From assembly GCF_900496995.4 (NCBI RefSeq), contig NC_044029.1, forward strand, positions 4,774,001 to 4,838,000: a stretch of DNA of 64,000 bases, read 5' to 3'. This DNA is from Aquila chrysaetos chrysaetos. Its lineage: Eukaryota > Chordata > Aves > Accipitriformes > Accipitridae. The notes under the pieces were generated by a model. That model saw nothing but the letters and a program-made list of their open reading frames with translations. It ran no database searches and was not told the origin of the DNA. A program made the position numbers and the translations under genes. Shown in pieces: positions 24,401 to 34,096 of this stretch (position 1 is its first letter; the number at the start of each line of letters is the position of its first letter).

Positions 24401-27400
24401 TGTGTATGTACATAGTAATAACTTCAATATTATGATGGTAGGACCTTGGCAATTTTGAGATGAATAACTGGATTTTGGCATTAATTACTGTGACTTCACT
24501 TCTTTGTACTATATATATTTGATTATTTTTTGCTTAAGTGAGGTGTTATTTTATTGCATCAAGACAGCCATATCACTTAAATGCTGTGTAAATTTATTGC
24601 TACAAAATGCCAGTATTGTAACAGTCCAGTTATGTTTGAAGAATGTATTTAAGCCAAGTAGAGGTAATGTGTCTATTTTGTGCTTGTATTAGTGCTATTG
24701 TAGACACACAGAATAAATACGCTATAAAACTGGAATAATAAATTAATATTACACCTACAAGTTACTATAGTTTTCATCAGTAGAAACAGGGTAATTTTTC
24801 TTTGTGAAAGCCAACACAGAAGCGTGGTGAAAAAATTAACTGTACATGGTAAAAACGTGCTGGAGGAAAAGCAGGAAATGGGGCTACAACTACCTGAGGA
24901 AATGAGGCTTCTGCAGGACTTCTTGTCCCTTGCTTAACGTCCTTTTGCCCGTTTTGGCCTTGGGTTCTTATTTAAAAGAAGGAGCAGAATGGTGCCTGTA
25001 AGACTTGTGAAGGCTGGCAGCAGAGGAGAGGGAAAGATGTACGGCACTTGGTCGGTCGCTCTGCTCAGTGCCTTAGCGGGGTGGATGGTCAGCTCTTAGC
25101 TATGATCACAGCGTCGTGCCTGAGGGGGGACTGGTGCTGTAGGCAGAAGAACAGAGCAACAAAGAATACAGATCTCTGTAGGAAATCAGGCTTCCCTAAT
25201 TTTACTGCTTATAGAACAACTTGCCTGTCACCTACTGTCTGTTAGGGTGAGTTTAAACATGGTTATATGCACATGGAACGGGAAACGCTTTTGGTATTTT
25301 CATTGTGGTATTCCTTGAAGTGCTCTTAAGTGTATTGAAAAAAATAAAAGCTTGGCAGTAGTTTAATCAAGAGTTAAGAAATTTGAGGACAGCTTAATTG
25401 TTATCTATTACTGTTGTGGCTTAACCCCAGCTGGTAACTAAGCACCACGCAGCTGCTCGCTCACTCCCCTCCCCCAGTGGGATGGGGGAAGAGAATCAGG
25501 GAAAAAAAAGTAAAACTCATGGGTTGAGATAAGAACAGTTTAATAGAACAGAAAGGAAGAAACTAATAATGACAACAACAACAATAATAAAATGACAATA
25601 ATAATAAAAGGATTGGAATATACAAAACAAGCGATGCATAATGCAATTGCTTGCCACTTGCTGACTGATGCCCAGTCAGTTCCCGAGCAGTGATCCCCCC
25701 AGTCCCGCTCCCCCCAGTTTATATACTGGGCATGACATCACATGGTGTGGAATACCCCTTTGGCCAGTTTGGGTCACTGCCCTGGCTGCGTCCCCTCCCA
25801 ACTCCTTGTCCCCCTCCAGCCTTCTTGCTGGCTGGGCATGAGAAGCTGAAAAATCCTTGACTCGGTATAAACACTACTTAGCAACAACTGAAAACATCAG
25901 TGTGTTATCAACATTCTTCTCATACTGAACCCAAACCATAACACTATACCAGCTACTAGAAAGAAAATTAACTGTATCCCAGCTGAAACCAGGACAATTA
26001 CCTTGCGCTATAGAAGCACACATTATTACAGCAGTTGAGGGATCCGAAAAGAGATGCATACCAGTTTACCACATCCTCATCTTCTTTCTGCAGATGTTCT
26101 TTGACTTTAAGGTATTTGTCTAACATTGTTTCTGTCGACATAGGCAAATAGCTCATAATGAATACTTGTTTTTAAAATAGTTTGTACAGGTAGTGTTTAT
26201 TTTAAATGGGTTGTATTTGTTACATTGCTGCCTCTTCTTCTTCTTTTAGGAAACCCAGCGCTTGCTGGCAGAGCCAGTCCCTGGGATAAAAGCAGAGCCA
26301 GATGAAAGCAACGCACGTTATTTTCACGTGGTCATTGCAGGTCCACAGGATTCCCCCTTTGAGGGTGGGACATTTAAACTTGAACTATTCCTTCCAGAAG
26401 AATATCCAATGGCAGCTCCTAAAGTACGTTTCATGACCAAAATTTATCATCCTAATGTAGACAAGCTGGGAAGAATATGTTTAGATATTTTGAAAGGTAA
26501 GTGCTACCTTGTTTTCTTTCTTTTGATCTTATTAAGTACAGAAACTTGTAAATTGACCCTAAAAAGAGATTTTATTTGTCTAAAAATACCTTGCTTATTC
26601 TTTAATCCGGGAGAGGGAAACTTGCTATTTCTGTAGATAATGGTGAATATGGTATTTCATCTGATATAAATGTCTCTTCAGATAAATGGTCCCCAGCTTT
26701 GCAGATTCGTACAGTCCTGCTATCAATCCAGGCTTTGTTAAGCGCTCCCAATCCAGATGATCCACTAGCAAATGATGTAGCTGAGCAATGGAAGACCAAT
26801 GAAGCCCAAGCCATAGAAACAGGTGATGTATCTTACACTTTTTTTCCTAGTTTTAGGAAGCAGCTGTTTACTAATTGGTTGGGGGATGTAAATCCTGACC
26901 TCTTGTTTTATGTCTGCAACTTGCAGAAACAATTATTGCATACAGTTATAGTCCAAGTACCCTGAATGTGCCTGCAGTTGGTCTATTTTCAAGTCTGTGA
27001 GGCTTGCTAGAAGAAAAGCTCTCTCGATCTCTTTTATCTTGAGTTTTCATGGTCCTAAATTGCAAGCGCGTCTAATTTGGAGTAAAATAAAAGTACATGC
27101 CACTGCTTTTCCTCTAAAGCTTAAGGAACAGATTATCTGGTTTCAGAAAGTACATCTCTTCCATACCTGCTTCTGTTGCAGGCTGTAATGGATTGAAAGA
27201 ATTACTACGTTATGCCTCTTTTGCTTTTGGATTGACTGCAGTCAGGCCACTTCTGTTATATAGAAAAGTTGACAGCTGCTGGAGTTCACAATTGCACTTA
27301 AAATCTGAGAACTGATATATTTTGTGTACTTGCAGCAGTGGTATAAAAGTGATATTTAAAAATAAGTATTTAAAATGACTTTAATAAGGCCTGAAAAATA

Positions 27401-27476
27401 CATCTTTTCTTAAATGTGTTTCTTTTTCTTTACAGCCAGAGCATGGACTAGGCTATATGCCATGAATAATATTTAA
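8584..27476 (+). CDS. UBE2N: Ubiquitin-conjugating enzyme E2 N (Ubc13), four coding exons
   Basis: Spliced CDS made of 8584-8613, 26250-26496, 26682-26822 and 27436-27476. The 459 nt give 152 residues plus TAA, the usual UBE2N length, and the protein appears essentially identical to mammalian UBE2N as I know it. The family forms K63-linked ubiquitin chains together with UBE2V1 or UBE2V2, acting with RING E3s such as TRAF6 and RNF8 in NF-kB signalling and DNA damage tolerance, in cytosol and nucleus. Visible landmarks are the HPN motif (77-79), catalytic Cys87, the UEV-contact residues Glu55, Phe57 and Arg70, Met64 in the E3-binding surface, and Lys92. All introns are GT-AG and phases are consistent. 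Intron 1 is 17.6 kb, intron 2 is 185 bp and intron 3 is 613 bp. The gene converges on NUDT4. Confidence 0.97.
13510..14678 (-). mobile_element. Long solo LTR, family B copy 1, with internal tandem repeats
   Basis: About 1169 bp from TGTGGTGGGCTGACCC to CCCGATACA, flanked by near-matching GATGT (13505-13509) and GATGG (14679-14683). The sense strand is minus, where an ATTAAA signal (13695-13690) precedes the 3' end. The middle contains about ten degenerate repeats (listed separately) in a 258-codon frame. There are no retroviral internal genes. It lies in UBE2N intron 1, antisense to it. It shares terminal and R/U5-like sequence with the copy at 17379. Confidence 0.85.
13921..14350 (-). repeat. 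Degenerate tandem repeats inside LTR B1
   Basis: Plus-strand anchors of the form CTCCAGCGTGGG occur at 13921, 13967, 14012, 14061, 14110, 14162, 14213 and 14254, with weaker ones at 14298 and 14338. Spacing is 40 to 52 bp. Units alternate CTCCAGCGTGGG with GGGCTGCAG or GGGGTCACA. The related LTR at 17379 carries only about three such units (from about 17757), so the array has expanded or contracted between copies. Confidence 0.85.
15211..15281. repeat. 32-bp tandem repeat, 2.2 copies
   Basis: Units start CCAGAAGTGCGTG at 15211 and 15243, with a partial third copy (CCAGAG) at 15275. The two full units differ at only a few positions. Confidence 0.85.
17379..18132 (-). mobile_element. Solo LTR, family B copy 2 (shorter), 5-bp TSD TATGC
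   Basis: 754 bp starting TATAGCAGATTGACC (first dinucleotide TA, apparently mutated from TG) and ending CCCTGTACA, with perfect TATGC duplications (17374-17378 and 18133-18137). The minus strand is sense, with AATAAA at 17551-17546. It resembles the copy at 13510 at both ends but lacks most internal repeats, so it is a relative or subfamily. It includes a T21 run (17910-17930). It lies in UBE2N intron 1, antisense. Confidence 0.88.
22454..22468. repeat. G15 run next to a T tract
   Basis: Fifteen consecutive G directly after a T run, in UBE2N intron 1, with a C8 stretch about 30 bp downstream. It is G-quadruplex prone and its length is probably unreliable in assembly. Confidence 0.8.
25412..25996 (-). 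mobile_element. Solo LTR, family A copy 2, 5-bp TSD ATTAC
   Basis: 585 bp beginning TGTTGTGGCTTAACCCC and ending ACCAGGACA, flanked by perfect ATTAC duplications (25407-25411 and 25997-26001). On the minus (sense) strand it shows a TATATAAA box (25725-25718), then an AT-rich trinucleotide stretch, and an ATTAAA poly(A)-like signal (25544-25539). There are no internal retroviral genes. It sits in UBE2N intron 1, antisense to the gene, 253 bp before exon 2. It is close in sequence to the copy at 7254. Confidence 0.92.
26250..26496 (+). CDS. UBE2N: UBE2N coding exon 2 (residues 11-92 plus one base)
   Basis: 247 nt between a TTCTTTTAG acceptor and a consensus AAAG|GTAAGT donor. It carries most of the UBC fold: N-terminal helix end, beta sheet, the HPN motif (77-79), Cys87 of the active site and Lys92. 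The exon ends after one base of the Asp93 codon. The open frame runs on into intron 2 for about 45 codons, but that extension is intronic because exon 3 continues the E2 sequence exactly. Confidence 0.97.
26682..26822 (+). CDS. UBE2N: UBE2N coding exon 3 (residues 93-139 plus one base)
   Basis: 141 nt between a CTTCAG acceptor and an ACAG|GTGATG donor. It completes Asp93 and encodes the segment from DKWSPALQ through to QAIET, that is the C-terminal side of the active-site groove and the following helices. It ends one base into the Ala140 codon. Confidence 0.96.
27436..27476 (+). CDS. UBE2N: UBE2N coding exon 4 (C-terminus and stop)
   Basis: 41 nt following a CTTTACAG acceptor. It completes Ala140, then encodes [12 protein letters not shown] and TAA at 27474-27476. 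The C-terminal helix ends at residue 152 as in other vertebrate UBE2N proteins. It is too short to appear as a standalone ORF. Confidence 0.96.
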
Positions 27477-27576
27477 ATGCGCTTTGAACATCAAGTGTGC
27501 ATCACTTCTCCTGTTCTGCCAAGACCTCTTCCTTTTTTGTTTGCATTTAATGGACACAGTCTTAGAAACATTACAG

Positions 27577-27582
27577 AATAAA
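27577..27582 (+). terminator. Proximal AATAAA, candidate UBE2N poly(A) signal
   Basis: Canonical hexamer about 100 nt after the stop codon. Use would give a very short 3' UTR. Confidence 0.45.
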
Positions 27583-29832
27583 AGCCCAGACATCTTCAGT
27601 CCTTTGGTGATTAAATGCACATTAGCAAATCTGTGTCTTGTCCTAATTCACTATTGTACCGCATGAGCAGAGGCTAGAAGTATCATCTGGATTGTTGTGA
27701 AATTTTTTGAAAGCAGCAGCACATCTCTGCTTTTAATCATTTTTCCCATCATGGTTTAAGTATAAGCACTGTGAATGAAGGTAGGCAGGGTTAGCTGCGG
27801 GGCTTTTTGTTTTCATTTTGTGGGCTCCTCCTCCCTTTTTATGGTGATGCTAATTGCATTGGTAAAAGCAGCTAACCAGTTATACTTTAGAATATACCCT
27901 CTAGCCCAGTCTAACTTAGACGCTGTAGATGGACAAGCTTCATTGTTTGAACAAAAAATGGGAACATTAAACATCCATCACCTTCACTAATAATATTGTG
28001 ATTCTGCTGTCAAGTGTAGAAAAATCCCTCCAAGAAAAAGCTTGTGACCATTTTGTATGGCTTGTCTGGAAAATCTCCTGTAAATCTTATGTTTTAGTAA
28101 AATATTTTTTGTTATTCTACTTTGCCTTTGTACAGTTTATTTTGCTGTGTTTTCATTTCTCTAATGTGACAATCGTATTTAAAAAAGTTGAAACCAGAAT
28201 TGACAATTTGTCTTCACCAGTCTGAGAGATTAAACAGTAAAGAGGTGGAATTCACAAGATTCTTTTGCTTGTTTGCTGACTTTTTTTATTAGCTTCTGTT
28301 ATGTGGGTGACCTTACCTGGCCAATTTAATACGAAATTGCATTTGGAGTGACTTTTAGAAACAAGCCTCTGATGTAACCGTTGTAACCATAATTTTAGCA
28401 ATGCATTGATAGGCATTTTTGTGGAAATAACCATAACGAAGTAGGAGGTTGAGAGCAAATGGCAGCACTAATTATGAGTAATCTGCATAACTTCTTTGCT
28501 GATTGTCATCAGATGTTAGGCTACACAGTTTTCTAACTTCTGTGATTCCTGCCCTCTATTAACATGAAATACCAGTGTGTAGAACCACTGTTACAGCCAG
28601 CTTGTGTATTGACTGACGTTTGCTTAACCACTTACAGCTAGCGCCTCGTATCACTGGTTTTCTCTACAAGCCTTATTAAGCTACTTGCTTGAGCAACTGG
28701 TCTGCTTAAATAGCAACAAAGCTTCTTTATTGGAGGGAAGGAAAGTGCTTAAACACTTCCTTCTCATCCTTGTTTTTTGTGTATGCATCTTGTCTGGGAG
28801 TCCAGCATCTTTTCTGGGAACCCATCTTATTGCTTCCCTTGATTTCTTGTATCCCTATTCTCTTTCTTTCCCAAGCCCTCTCCCTCAAAAAAAAAAGGGG
28901 GGGGCGGCACAAAAAAACCTGAAGTGTATAAATGACAGCTTGTAGTGGTTGCAGTAGGGAGTGTTTTGTCATGCAATTCAGGGGTATGGTTATGTAGTCT
29001 ATTGGTATTCTCCCTCTTTCACCTCTTCTGACTCGTGTCATCTGAAATTTCTATAGAATGTGGTGTATTTATTGTGCTCTTCTGTAAGATGAAGAATATC
29101 TATTAAAACTACGTTTTCCAACAGACAGTGCTTTCAGTGGTTAGTAACCGGTATTGTCCCTCAGTACTCTTTGTACCATGGTTGAAGCTTGGTTCAGAAT
29201 TCAACTTTTTCACCAGACTGAGCTATTAAACTGTTTTAAAAGTAGTTTTTCTGTGTTGAATGTAAGCCAAAGTTGCATTCAGGGCTTGTAACAAATTGTT
29301 TGTTCGTCAGAGTGGGTAAGCACCATTAACTCTGCCTTCTTGTTGCAAATGAGCACGTGTTTGGGTTTAGCTGGCATACATCCCGTATGTGCCATTAACG
29401 TGGGCAACTTCTGCGGCAGGCAGGTGAGAGTACGCGAGCTGTGCGGTAGACCCTGGATTCACTTCACCTACCTCTTAAAGCTTTACCTTACACTACACAG
29501 CTTTCCTCAGCTCTGTCTCTAGCCCGAGGACGAGCCGTACCCCCAGAGGACAGTCCGACCCACCTAAGCATCCCCTTTGAAAGTGGCTTTCCCTTCCTTC
29601 GGGAGAGAAACGGGACCGAACTGGCACTTACACAATTTAACTTCCAACTCGGTGGGATGAGTCAGACCCAAGGTCATTTAGCAGATGGCTAGGTATTTGT
29701 ACGTTCGGGGCTTAAAACTCGGCTAGAGTTGGCAGCTAATCAGAGGATGTAATTAAAACTGAGTAAGTTCTTGATGGAATATTGTTAATATATTAATAGA
29801 AAAAATCCTCTGCCTCCACTTGCTAGTGACTG

Positions 29833-29838
29833 AATAAA
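29833..29838 (+). terminator. Distal AATAAA, candidate UBE2N poly(A) signal
   Basis: Canonical hexamer about 2.4 kb after the stop codon. A GT-containing stretch follows within about 40 nt. This is my preferred main distal end, by inference only. Confidence 0.45.
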
Positions 29839-31013
29839 GTGGATTACAGAACCGTTTGAGTACACAGTAGCCAGTATGTGTCTGGGTTCTTTTTTTGAAC
29901 TATCTCAACAAATTTGAGATTTTATTAAAGAAGTCCATGCTGTCTGAGTTTGAATGTATGAGTCCATAGTGATGGTATATCTGATATTAATGGTGTAAAA
30001 GGATAGGTAAAATACTGTATTTGAAAACTCTTCAGAGTCTTTTCAAATGGTAGTTGTAATGAAGGAATTTTTAAGTGGGCTTCCTAAAAACTAAAGTTTG
30101 TTTGTTGTGGGGTTTATTCATACATATTTTAATCCTTTTAAAGTTGATGATATATATTAAATAATACGTTTTTAACTTTTTAAAACCTGATTTAAAGCCC
30201 TGTATAAAGCCAGGTTGGGAATTTCGTTCTATCTTATGAAACTTTTAGGCTAAATTCTTTGAAGCTGGTTAGATAGGACTTTTTCCTCCGTTAAGCAGGT
30301 GTATATTCACAGCCACTATCTGAAAGTCAAAGTTACTTCTTTCTTTGTTATGTCTACCACTACAGCTGGTTAGCAAATGCAGCTATCTTTAAGGGAGCAT
30401 TAGTTTTATCTCCAGTTTTAGTGGATGTTCATCAGATAAATTTACAGTAACTTTAAAATGGGTTTCCTCTAGCATTACTGGTGCTACGTGTCAAACGTCC
30501 CGAAATCCTGAGCAAGAGTGGTGACATTGCATTTCGTGTGTTAGTGTCTGGATAGCAACTGTGTCACTGTTGAGCCTGGGTTATCACGTGGGCTCTAAAA
30601 CCACACGTGCAAAATACTTTTGCAGTAGTTTCTTTTAGATCAAGAGGAGGATTTGGAAGGCTTTTATTTTTGCATAACCGTTCAGTGGTGGTCTCTTAAC
30701 GTGTAGCTGTGTTCTGTCACGTGAAGTGTATTATCACTGGGAACTGATGGAACAGGTTTTTTGTATCTTAGCTGACTTTAGTCTAAACCAAGTGAAACGT
30801 TGCTTCTATAGCTTTCGAGAAAGTGTATTTCCAACACGTTGAGATTATTGTGAAACATCTTAATGGACTAGTAACATCAAAAATTGTGACATCTCGATTT
30901 ATGTACATTCCTTCGTGGGCTATTTTGGGTTTTTTTGAGGGTTACTCTTAAAGTAAAATGTCTGGTAGGTTTTGTCAATAACATGTCTTGACTGTAATGT
31001 AATATGACACTGA

Positions 31014-31019
31014 AATAAA
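31014..31019 (+). terminator. Most distal AATAAA, candidate UBE2N poly(A) signal
   Basis: Canonical hexamer about 3.5 kb after the stop codon. It would mark the longest plausible UBE2N transcript. Confidence 0.3.
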
Positions 31020-31040
31020 AGGAAGAGTGGTTATTCATTA

Positions 31041-34000
31041 CATAGACACTGAGCTTCATTTAACTGTAGTGGGCTGCCATCAGTGTGCAATACAGGTTCC
31101 GAACAGTTCTTAACATCTCTTAAAATAAGGAAGATAAACATTGATAACTTCTCTCATAACGCGTTCCAATTGCTCTGGCTTTTTTCTTACTTGTATGGGG
31201 AGAAAAGAGCAACACCTCTATCCTAAAGCCATGGGAGGGGACTGCTGTGGTACACAAGCTCAGAGGATAGGTTTGCTTTGGGTTTTTTTTTGCCTGCCTG
31301 TGTTTAAATCTGCCTGTTTCAGTACAAGACTTGCCTGCTTCAGTGCAGTTTGGACAATTTCTAGTGCAATCAATTTGATAGATCTATTAAGCTTTGCTAA
31401 ACCATATTACATTCTGAGCATGGCATGAAGTTAATAATTACACGTCTGCTATGATGGATTTCATACTGTGTATTGCAACCTTTCCTGTCAAAGTGTGTAG
31501 GAAGATTTTAAAGCAAATATCTAATTGTTATGTTGCACTGCAGTACATTAGAAGGGTGGCGTCAAGCAGCTAACTGCTTTCTCTGTGGTGGTTGCTTTCG
31601 TAAACTCCCCTCAACACTGACAGTAAGGGGTTAGGTGTGAGCAAGTAGAGTATTTGCTATTTGTCTGCAGGGCAGAAAACTAAGGATAAAAACTGCTGTG
31701 ATTTGAAGGGTGGTGGTGGAAGCTGTCAGCTGAACACTGCCCACTGGATGACCTGTTTTAGGAAAGGGAATTACATCCCAAGATGACTCACCGGGGTAGC
31801 TCGGGATGTTGCTAGGGAGTTGTCACCATTCATTATCGCTGAGACGCTGAATACTCAAGAACCCTCCCCAAGGAAGCGAGCACTAGGAGGTACGTACAGT
31901 ACCTGCGGTTTCTGTCTATTGCACTGCACGAGCCTTCCCAGACAAAGAGATTCGTGCAGGTGTGGCATGTAACAGAAAGATTTTTATTTTTTAAAAAGTA
32001 AAATATAAATTTTATCGCATGGGAAACTCAGCTGTGACTGGAGTACTTGTTGCGAAATTGTGTTTCAGGTACTCTGGCGTAGGTGGGGCTCTCGTCTTCA
32101 GAGCTGCTGTGAAGGAGTATTTTTGGTTCAGGCCTAATCTGCGCCTCCCTGCCCGACCGGCACCCGAGTTCAGATGTCCATGATTTCTGTAGACAGGCTT
32201 GCAAGGTCAGTCATAAATCAAAGATTTCGTGTGCAATGATCAGTTTCTGCTTGCTGTAGCAGGTGTGCTCAGCTCAGCCCGAATACCTGCTGTGCCTTCA
32301 GAAGTACTGCTGCTGTGGTTTTCCCATCAGCTACTCGTTATTACAGGTTACACTGAAGGCTTAGGATGGGCACTGTGAAATCTGTGGAGGGGTCTCTGTG
32401 GTCTTATGCCCCGTGCACAGTTATTAAAGGCGGGCTAATCTCAGGAGACTAAGACACAGTAAGGTGATTCTAACGGTATTTTTCCTTTCTTCAGTTGCTG
32501 CGGATGTTTGCCTGCCTTATTCAAGGACAGGCTGTGTTAGTGGTGTACCCAGAAGGCAGGAAAGAAGGAAGTGTTTAGGAGAATTAAGCCGCTGAATGGC
32601 AGCAAAAAGTCCTTTAGGACGAGGACCTTGTTACGGAGTCTGGATGTAACAGGCACCAAGCCACAGGTAAGCCAACGCCAGGGTCAGTGCGTAAGGTGAT
32701 GGTCTTTGGCCAGCAGCGTGCATTGCCGTACGTGCTGCTTCGTACTGTCCACCCATCAGAACTGGTGGTAACAAATAATGAGGAAAGCTGTTGGGAACCA
32801 GGGCTACCACCGGGAGCTGCTCAAAGCTCAGTGTGGGGCATCAGGCAAATGGCAGCTGATCCTACAGTGGTCTGGAGCCTTCCCAAACTTAGCTCTTCGA
32901 ACAGCATTTCCTGCTTAGGGACAGAAGATTGCCCGAGAGCATTGTTCCGGGTGGTACGTAGCCCACAGCGCTCACATTGCCACCAGCAGGGATGTGGCTG
33001 TGGCTGCTGAGTTTGCAGGTTACCAGGCAATACTGTTCCTTGTGTGGAGCGTTGTCTTCCAATATGGACACAGCGCTGGCTTCAGCACTTGGGCTGAGCA
33101 CGCAGTGCCGAGCTTAATGCCACAGCAGTACTGAGGCCAGAACAGTGGTGCAATTATGAGGGTAAATTTAAAAAAAAAACCCCAAACTATTCAACTTAAA
33201 GCTTGAAGATTCTTACTATCTTTCTGTCTTGGAAAAGTCAATCATTTTGCCTTTCCCTCTGTGTGTTGTGCTTTGATGCACACTCTACCCCTACTTGCAT
33301 GCTTCAACTTCGCACGATGCATGGGAGATGTTCTGACAGGAGCCAGACACAACTCCGGTAAAACTCTCTTAAATCTGGAGAGGAGAAGGATGTGTGGTAC
33401 CTGTCTACTTGTCAGAAGTCATAGAGAGGGGTAACAGAATAACTGCTCACTGTCAAAACGATGTGGAAGGAAGCAGGTTCAGAAAACAAGAGGAGGTGGG
33501 TCTGCAAGCTCTGGCAGTGCTCTCCCAGCTGGGGTGGGTATTCGAGATGTGTTCTAATGGGGAGTGTGGTGTCAAGTTCAAGGAAAAGAAATCCATTCCT
33601 TCTAACAGCACAAAGAAACTATGTCTGGCTGGGGAGGATCCCGAGCTAGAAATAGTGGTAGGCAGGGGGGCACCTGAGGCAAACACTTACTGTCCTGCTG
33701 TTCCTAATTCCTACAGGCACGGCTGAAAATGAGGCACTGGGCTAGATGGACCTTTGGTCTGACCTGATGCAGCTGGTCTCTCTGTTACTGTGTAGATCTT
33801 AAATACATGTCTATGCTGCAACTGGAAGACACAAAGAATGAAAGGAGAGTGAGAAATCTCATTGGTACGGGCAGCAGTTACTGTGAGCTAGGGCAGTTGT
33901 GCTGGGATAAGCTCTTCCGAGGGCTCTCCCCCAGGGCTCGATGAAGCTAGAGTGCAAGGATGAGGCAAGAAGTAGGAAACATTAGATGAAACTACATCTA

Positions 34001-34059
34001 TTTTAGATGGGATAGAAGACTCTTGCACAAACACTTCTTTTGCAGTATTTGCGATGGAA
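31041..34059. other. Intergenic interval between convergent UBE2N and NUDT4
   Basis: About 3 kb between the last candidate UBE2N poly(A) signal and the candidate distal NUDT4 signal. Apart from the CR1-like fragment near 33.75 kb, I recognise no gene. 32.5-33.1 kb is somewhat richer in GC, with chance ORFs on both strands. Confidence 0.55.
33720..33795 (+). mobile_element. CR1/L3-like LINE 3'-end fragment
   Basis: Contains GGGCTAGATGGACCTTTGG followed by TCTGACC, a signature I associate with the 3' end of CR1/L3-type LINEs in amniotes. Only the tail is recognisable. The open frame just upstream (33394-33726) has no reverse-transcriptase motif that I can see. How far upstream the element extends is unclear. 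Confidence 0.55.
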
Positions 34060-34090
34060 TGACTACATCATCCACAGGACTAATTTAGAT

Positions 34091-34096
34091 TTTATT
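34091..34096 (-). terminator. Candidate distal NUDT4 poly(A) signal
   Basis: AATAAA read on the minus strand, followed downstream by TGTGG-type GU-rich sequence. Confidence 0.4.

Larger units (their letters stand above)
8614..26249 (+). other. UBE2N: UBE2N intron 1 (17.6 kb)
   Basis: Bounded by the exon 1 donor and exon 2 acceptor. Apart from the CpG-island tail (to about 9.4 kb), it holds three solo LTRs (listed separately), a 32-bp tandem repeat at 15.2 kb, several T runs (for example 11760-11779) and a 15-nt G run at 22454-22468. The stretches 9.4-13.5, 14.7-17.4 and 18.1-25.4 kb are AT-rich unique-looking intron in which I see no coding exon or RNA gene. Confidence 0.9.
27477..31040 (+). 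other. UBE2N: UBE2N 3' UTR and downstream, several candidate poly(A) signals
   Basis: AT-rich sequence after the stop, with no coding exon that I can recognise. AATAAA hexamers lie at 27577-27582, 29833-29838 and 31014-31019, and an ATTAAA at 29102-29107. They would give 3' UTRs of roughly 0.1, 2.4, 3.5 and 1.6 kb. Which are used cannot be told from sequence alone, so the right boundary is only the last plausible signal. Short ORFs here have no recognisable product. Confidence 0.5.

Noticed and set aside
26262..26636. 124-codon ORF ending inside UBE2N intron 2, as a truncated isoform
   Set aside because: It is exon 2 plus read-through past a consensus GTAAGT donor. Exon 3 continues the protein exactly.
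33394..33726. 110-codon ORF upstream of the CR1-like tail as LINE ORF2 remnant
   Set aside because: No reverse-transcriptase or endonuclease motif is recognisable, and there is no frame support.
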